Source: Engraulis encrasicolus (taxonomy: Eukaryota; Chordata; Actinopteri; Clupeiformes; Engraulidae). Taken from it: a DNA stretch of 64,000 bases. The position numbers were made by a program, and so were the translations under genes. The notes under the pieces were generated by a model. That model saw only the letters and a list, made by a program, of their open reading frames with translations. It made no database searches and was not told where the DNA came from. Positions 59,621 to 64,000 of this stretch are shown here, in pieces; within the stretch, counting starts at the first letter, position 1; each line of letters starts with the position of its first letter. Where the stretch lies: NCBI RefSeq assembly GCF_034702125.1, contig NC_085857.1:55868714-55932713 (forward strand). The letters run 5' to 3'.

Positions 59621-61061
59621 CGTATTCACACCTACCACGTTTGGTCCGGACCAAAGGACCAAACGGACCAAACGGACCAGGTTCGGACCTTTTGGGATGG
59701 TCTGAATACAAACCAGCGAATCCTGGTCCGGACCAAACAAGCGGACCGAGACCGAGCTGAAAGGTCGGACTCGGTCCGGATCAAACGAACCCTGGTGCGG
59801 ACCTTTTGGAGGTGTGAAAGCAGACCGGACCTAATCCCAGACTTTTTGCTTTTTTGTACCTCGGGAGCTTCCGTCGTTTTTCGAGATTAATGGGAAACAG
59901 AGTGTAAACAAAGCGACTCCACAATTTGTCATGTCCATGTCTTTGGTGTAAATTCGACAGAGTGGTTTGTTTGCAACAATATTAATATTAATAAAATAAT
60001 AGCCTAAACTATCGCAATCGTGGGCGTAGGCTACATTATTGTAGGCTATACGGTCATTCATATTTTCAATGAGGATGGCTTGTCAGTGGAGCACAGGAAA
60101 GGAAAAAGAGACTGTTAATTTACCTATCACAGCATTTGAAATGTTGATTGGGGCAAATCCGAAAAGCATCTACTGAAGAAACGGAAGAAAACACTGTAGT
60201 CCGCACAGTATGGATTCTGATAATGATAGCAATAATTACGACGTTGGCACTTATCCCCCTGGCTTGCTAGCTGTGCGTTGGATGGATGTAGGCTAGTGGA
60301 ATAGCCTAGGCTACTTGAAGAAGTTGTGATGAAGACAACGAAGGTAATTCATTAATTTACCCGCTGTGGTGGCATGTTGGCAAGTTTGTATGATCCAAAC
60401 GCTATGCCCGTGGCCGTGCTCATCATATACTTTTTTCTTGATGGAGTGCGTGAAATATTGCTGCAAATGGTAGCAAATATTCCAATACAAACGTATCCAA
60501 ATGACAGTAGAGCGCACTGTTTATTTTCGAGAAGAAAGAATGGCGTGGTGCGTGGAATAAGCTCGCCAATGTTTCACATTGAGCCTGTTTTGCGTTGTTC
60601 CCAGACAAAACACTGATTGCAGGGAGGTGGTTATCCTAATATTGATGACTAAACCAGCACGCTATATGACATTATAAGAAAGAAAGAAACAGGGATAAAA
60701 CGTGGCTATCCCAACTCGCGGGATCAATCAATTGGCTTTCAGGAAGACTCCCTTCATGTCATGAGCTTCAGATAGTCTGCGCTATATTTCGTGTGAGCGC
60801 TATGCCATACATGCCGTGAACGTTTATTTTACATGCCGCTGAACTCTTTGGATGCTTGTAGGCCTATTTGGACATAGCCTTAACTTGTTGCGCGTGTCGT
60901 TTCTGACCAATAGCTGAACGACCTCAGGGCGCGTGGCTTTCTTGTCGATTTTGGTCCGCTTACTGAAATGTACACAGTCTGAAAGCCAACCGCACCAAAT
61001 TTTTAAAATTAGGTTCGGACCAAACAAAGTGAACTATCGGACTTTCCTGGTCTGAATACGC
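59621..61061. mobile_element. Transposon with GGGCGTATTCA ends
   Basis: The left end AGGGCGTATTCACACCTACC and the complemented right end AGGGCGTATTCAGACCAGGA are inverted termini with TA on both sides. Many GGTCCGGACC/GGACCAAAC blocks lie near the left end and TTCGGACCAAAC near the right. It interrupts a GACTAAGACTAAG repeat. Harbinger or mariner type cannot be decided from the ambiguous duplication. Confidence 0.75.
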
Positions 61062-61185
61062 CCTTAAAAAAGCTGACGAAATTAACACTGGTGCGCGTTG
61101 CTGACAGGTCGGGAGGAGCTCATCTCAGGTCAGAGAACAACACACTTTACACTTTACTATGAAACATGGTGGACTGTTCCTTTAA

Positions 61186-62047
61186 TTTGTGTGTGGTACT
61201 ATCAGACATTTGAAAAAAAGGGCCACGTCCAAACCTAATTGCCTACCCCTGCTTTATGTTAACAACTAGATGCACTCTGAGAGTGACAACCTCCGCCAAG
61301 GAAACTGTTTCATAGAATATTTGATATTACACCCTTTTTTATTTTAAGTCTTTCTGCCTTCTTTTTGTGGAGTTAGAAACTGGAATGTCAAAATTTGCCC
61401 GCAATTCAATCGTGGTCACTAGGGGCATCTAGATTTCATGGTTAGCAATGCTGAAGAATCTTTAAAAAGGTCCGCAATTCAATTTTCGGTCACTAGGGAG
61501 GGGCGTCTAGATTCCTAGGCTAGCAACGGTGAAGAGTCTTAAAAAAGGTCCTGGTTCCGGTTTGTAATCCGGATCAACACCAGAATTTAATTACTTGTTC
61601 CTTGGGTCATTTCCAACAACTCCACAAAGTTTGTGAGTGAGTTATCCTGCTGACAAACAAACAAACAGACAGGCAGACAAACCAACACGACCGAAAACAT
61701 TACCTCCTTGGCAGAGATAATTATGAATAACAGTGAATCTAGCTTTTAATGCTTTATAAATCCAAGGGTGTTATGAGTGCTCGTGGCTGGATATTCAGCA
61801 ACCATTACTGCCTACAGATTTGCATGTATAGTGTATTTCTCACTAAAACTATTCAAACTTACCGCTAAAACATGTTTCCATTACCATCTCTGCTTCTCCT
61901 TCCAAGATATTGACAGGGCAGTGATGGCTGAAAGAACATAACAAATAATGTTGATTACTTTCAACTGCTATCTATTTATATTTTCATTTGAAATATTGTG
62001 GTGCAGAATATCCTCATTAACCCATTTTGCCCGGGACACGCACATAT
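61186..62047. other. Unassigned stretch with repeat fragments
   Basis: 61560-61725 is an inverse copy of the repeat at 44467-44625; 61722-61793 is a fragment of the palindromic MITE at 11927-12553 (shared ATCCAAGGGTGTTATGAGTG). The remainder is unassigned. Confidence 0.6.
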
Positions 62048-62327
62048 TTAAGCGGGCTTGCGGAGCAAGGACCATGCAGAGCATGGCCCTTGCAGAGCAA
62101 GGCCCGTTTATAGTAATCTCTAAGTCCTGTTTTATTATTTATTATTAAGCGGGCTTGCGGAGCAAGGACCATGCAGAGCATGGCCCTTGCAGAGCAAGGC
62201 CCGTTTATAGTAATCTCTAAGTCCTGTTTTATTATTAAGCGGGCTTGCGGAGCAAGGACCATGCAGAGCATGGCCCTTGCAGAGCAAGGCCCGTTTATAG
62301 TAATCTCTAAGTCCTGTTTTATTATTA
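62048..62327 (+). repeat. Three cloverleaf-forming units
   Basis: Units begin AGCGGGCTTG at 62051, 62148 and 62238 (spacings 97 and 90; the first spacer has seven extra TTATTAT-type bases). Stem sequences are identical to the two units at 35521-35704, in inverse orientation. Confidence 0.88.
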
Positions 62328-62635
62328 TTATTATCGTTCTTGTGCAGGGGGACAGCAAAAATAGAAAATGGATCTCCTCCTAGGCCTTTCGAGATAGAGA
62401 CACCGTTCAAACACTAAAACGACCGGCTCGGCTTGGAGATCGCGTCTCGTTATAGGCTTCTCCGTGTCTCTTGTCGTTTTCCCGTTTTTGGCGATTTTGT
62501 TAAAGCCTGGGTCTCCATTGAAAACTATGGTGGAACCTTCATGAACCAAAGTTCCGCCACTCTAGAGATTAGAGTGTAGGAGGCTTTTTCGGTCATAAAA
62601 CATCAACACTTTCACCTAGAAGTTTAGTTGACGCG

Positions 62636-63091
62636 TTGTTAGCGAGCTCTATGGGATGTCTCCAAATTGTGAAAGTTTCATCTCCCAACTCCCAATACTT
62701 TTTAAATGGCAGGTTTGTAAAAAAAACAGGCCTGGCTCTATGGAGAATCCCATTCTTTCGAAAAGTGCATTTTTCAAGAGATCAGCGCATGTCCCACACG
62801 GAGGTCCATTTGTGCCTGAACCCTTTCACCTATAAACTTAATTCAAAGACTGTTAGAGAGATCACAAGCATGACTCCGATCTGTGAAAAGGACACGTGCC
62901 AACTCCTTTTAGTTTTTTTACAACGATGTTGTAAAGACAAAAAACTCATTCTCATTTTCTCCCCTGTTAAAGGCTCAATACTAACTGTCTTTCAGTCAAT
63001 CACAACAGGTGCAGCCAGTGAAGTGTTCCATTTCAACTGTCACTGTCTCAAGATTCTATTCTTAACGAGCAGGTGCGAGCAAGCATTCTAG
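62636..63091 (+). other. 151-codon open frame inside the unit, probably not coding
   Basis: Repeated identically at 33169-33624 and 34761-35216 on the minus strand. The first copy of the array (31733-32032) has a one-base insertion that ends it at 99 codons. No domain, no codon-level signal of constraint; identity matches that of the surrounding unit. It spans the segment immediately 5' of the tRNA-like module in transcription order. Confidence 0.3.
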
Positions 63092-64000
63092 AAGTCTATT
63101 GTTGAGGCTCTGCAATGCAATGTAATATAGTCTTGCTGGACTATGCATGACAATTAGCTGCTTGGCTTAGTGGTAATGCATGCCGCAGCATTAGAGATAT
63201 GTAGGTTTAGGGTTCAAATCCCATCCAAAGCCATGTTGATTTTCTAAATTATATCATATGCAGCGTTCCTTGGCCGACTTAAAATGCCATGTATATCATT
63301 TAGTATGGATGGCAAATGTGCTGAATTACAGATATTGAGGTTGGGGGTTCGAAACCCAGTCAAAGCCATGTTGATTTTCAAAATTATATCATATGCAGTG
63401 TTCCTTGGCCAACTTAAAATGCCATGTATGTCATTTAGTATGAATGGAAAATGTGCTGAATTAGGGATATGGGGGTTGGAGGTTCGAACCCCAGTCGAAG
63501 CCATGTTGATTTTCAAAATGATATCATATGCAGTGTTCCTTAGCCAACTTCAAATATCATGTATTGTATGTCATTTAATATCAATGGCAAAGGGGTTGGA
63601 TTACAGATATGGAGGTTGTGAGTTCGAATCCCGCTCGAAGCCATGTTGATTTTCAAAATTATATCATATGCAGTGTTCCTTAGCCAACTTAAAATACCAT
63701 GTATGTCATTTAGTATATCCCCAAAACGCAGAGCTACAACACTTTCAAGATGGCTGAATCCAAGATGGCTGAATTGTTTGGCCCATAACTTCTGACTGGG
63801 TGGTGGAGATGGAGTTTTTCCAAGATTTCTTTTAGCTTTGTTTTCTCAATAGTACTTTGTTTCATCTCTGCCCCCAAAGGCAAGCCCGCTTCCAGCATTT
63901 TCTGTGAGAATGCATTTCTAGTTTATTATTATCGTTCTTGTGCAGGGCAGCAGTAAAATAGAAAATGGATCTCCTCCTAGGCCTTTCGAGATAGAGACAC

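Larger units (their letters stand above)
57916..61090. mobile_element. hAT-like element with GACTAAAAT-rich ends
   Basis: The complemented right end reads CAGTGTTAATTTCGTCAGC (61072-61090). Next to both ends there are runs of GACTAAAAT, TTTTCGTCAT and GACTAAGACTAAG (59460-59620 on the inner side, 57930-57960 at the left edge). The left terminus is degraded. Poly-GA tract at 59239-59287. No transposase. Confidence 0.45.
57394..61181. mobile_element. TTAA-type element packed with nested insertions
   Basis: The left end AGAAACAGTCCACCATGTTT and the complemented right end AGGAACAGTCCACCATGTTT are inverted termini flanked by TTAA (57390-57393 and 61182-61185). They stay aligned for about 90 bp through GACCTGAGATGAGCTCCTCC. 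Inside lie a Harbinger left part, an element with GACTAAAAT ends, and another inserted in that. No transposase frame. Confidence 0.85.
62048..64000 (+). mobile_element. Second array of the 1,592-bp unit family, inverse orientation, cut by the window end
   Basis: Three cloverleaf units (62048-62327), one full unit (about 62330-63921, ending CTAG at 63918-63921) and the first 79 bp of a further unit. It is the reverse complement of the 29348-35705 array and nearly identical in sequence; the 151-codon frame at 62636-63091 matches those in copies two and three exactly. The A box is at 63163-63173 and the adjoining B box at 63211-63221. The two arrays agree up to TTAAGCGGG and diverge beyond, which fixes the outer end of the family. 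Confidence 0.85.

Noticed and set aside
35705..62047. One giant transposon bounded by the two inverted arrays
   Set aside because: The interval is full of older, unrelated repeats and shows no shared target duplication or coding module; two independent insertions explain it better.
63155..63232. A functional tRNA gene
   Set aside because: A and B boxes are good, but the acceptor stem and anticodon arm do not pair properly and the sequence is embedded in a repeated unit.

Overview
The window looks like repeat-dense, mostly non-coding DNA of a ray-finned (teleost) fish. The evidence is a 1.6-kb Tc1-type transposon with long inverted repeats, several hAT elements with 8-bp target duplications, PIF/Harbinger and TTAA-inserting elements, a tRNA-headed SINE, LINE and Ty3/gypsy relics, long CA/GT microsatellites, and one gene model with introns of only 64-85 bp. 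No prokaryotic gene organisation is present. The species cannot be fixed from sequence alone. Almost every long open frame is a by-product of a repeat.

Layout. 1-1.6 kb: a LINE reverse-transcriptase relic abutting an opposite-strand Ty3/gypsy integrase relic. 2.8-4.4 kb: a nearly whole Tc1-type transposon with a broken transposase. 4.4-12.6 kb: AT-rich DNA with palindromic repeats and a scattered TCACACC..AGGAC motif. 12.6-21.0 kb: two large nested DNA transposons (12.6-17.0 and 17.15-21.02 kb). 21.6-24.6 kb: two TTAA-type elements sharing one TTAA. 24.6-28.2 kb: unassigned DNA and a short Harbinger element. 28.2-37.0 kb: a deep nest in which a repeat with GCCATCTTG motifs holds one element (8-bp duplication), which holds a second hAT element, which holds a tandem array of 1,592-bp units, one of them split by a Harbinger element.

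40-54 kb holds LINE relics, hAT relics (BED finger at 47.5 kb, transposase core at 54.6 kb), a SINE at 52.1 kb and the best gene candidate, a four-exon minus-strand model at 43.66-44.47 kb encoding 191 residues of no family I recognise. 55-61 kb holds a hairpin MITE, a LINE-tail-like repeat and a TTAA element stuffed with other transposons. 62.0 kb to the end is a second copy of the 1,592-bp array in inverse orientation.

The most unusual structure is the 1,592-bp unit family. Units are joined head to tail, carry four tandem tRNA 3'-half modules (B boxes) plus one A box, end in a 19-nt hairpin followed by CTAG, and are capped at the other end by 90-bp repeats that fold into a compact four-way cloverleaf. 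The hairpin-CTAG end and head-to-tail joints resemble rolling-circle (Helitron-like) transposition; that assignment is inference.
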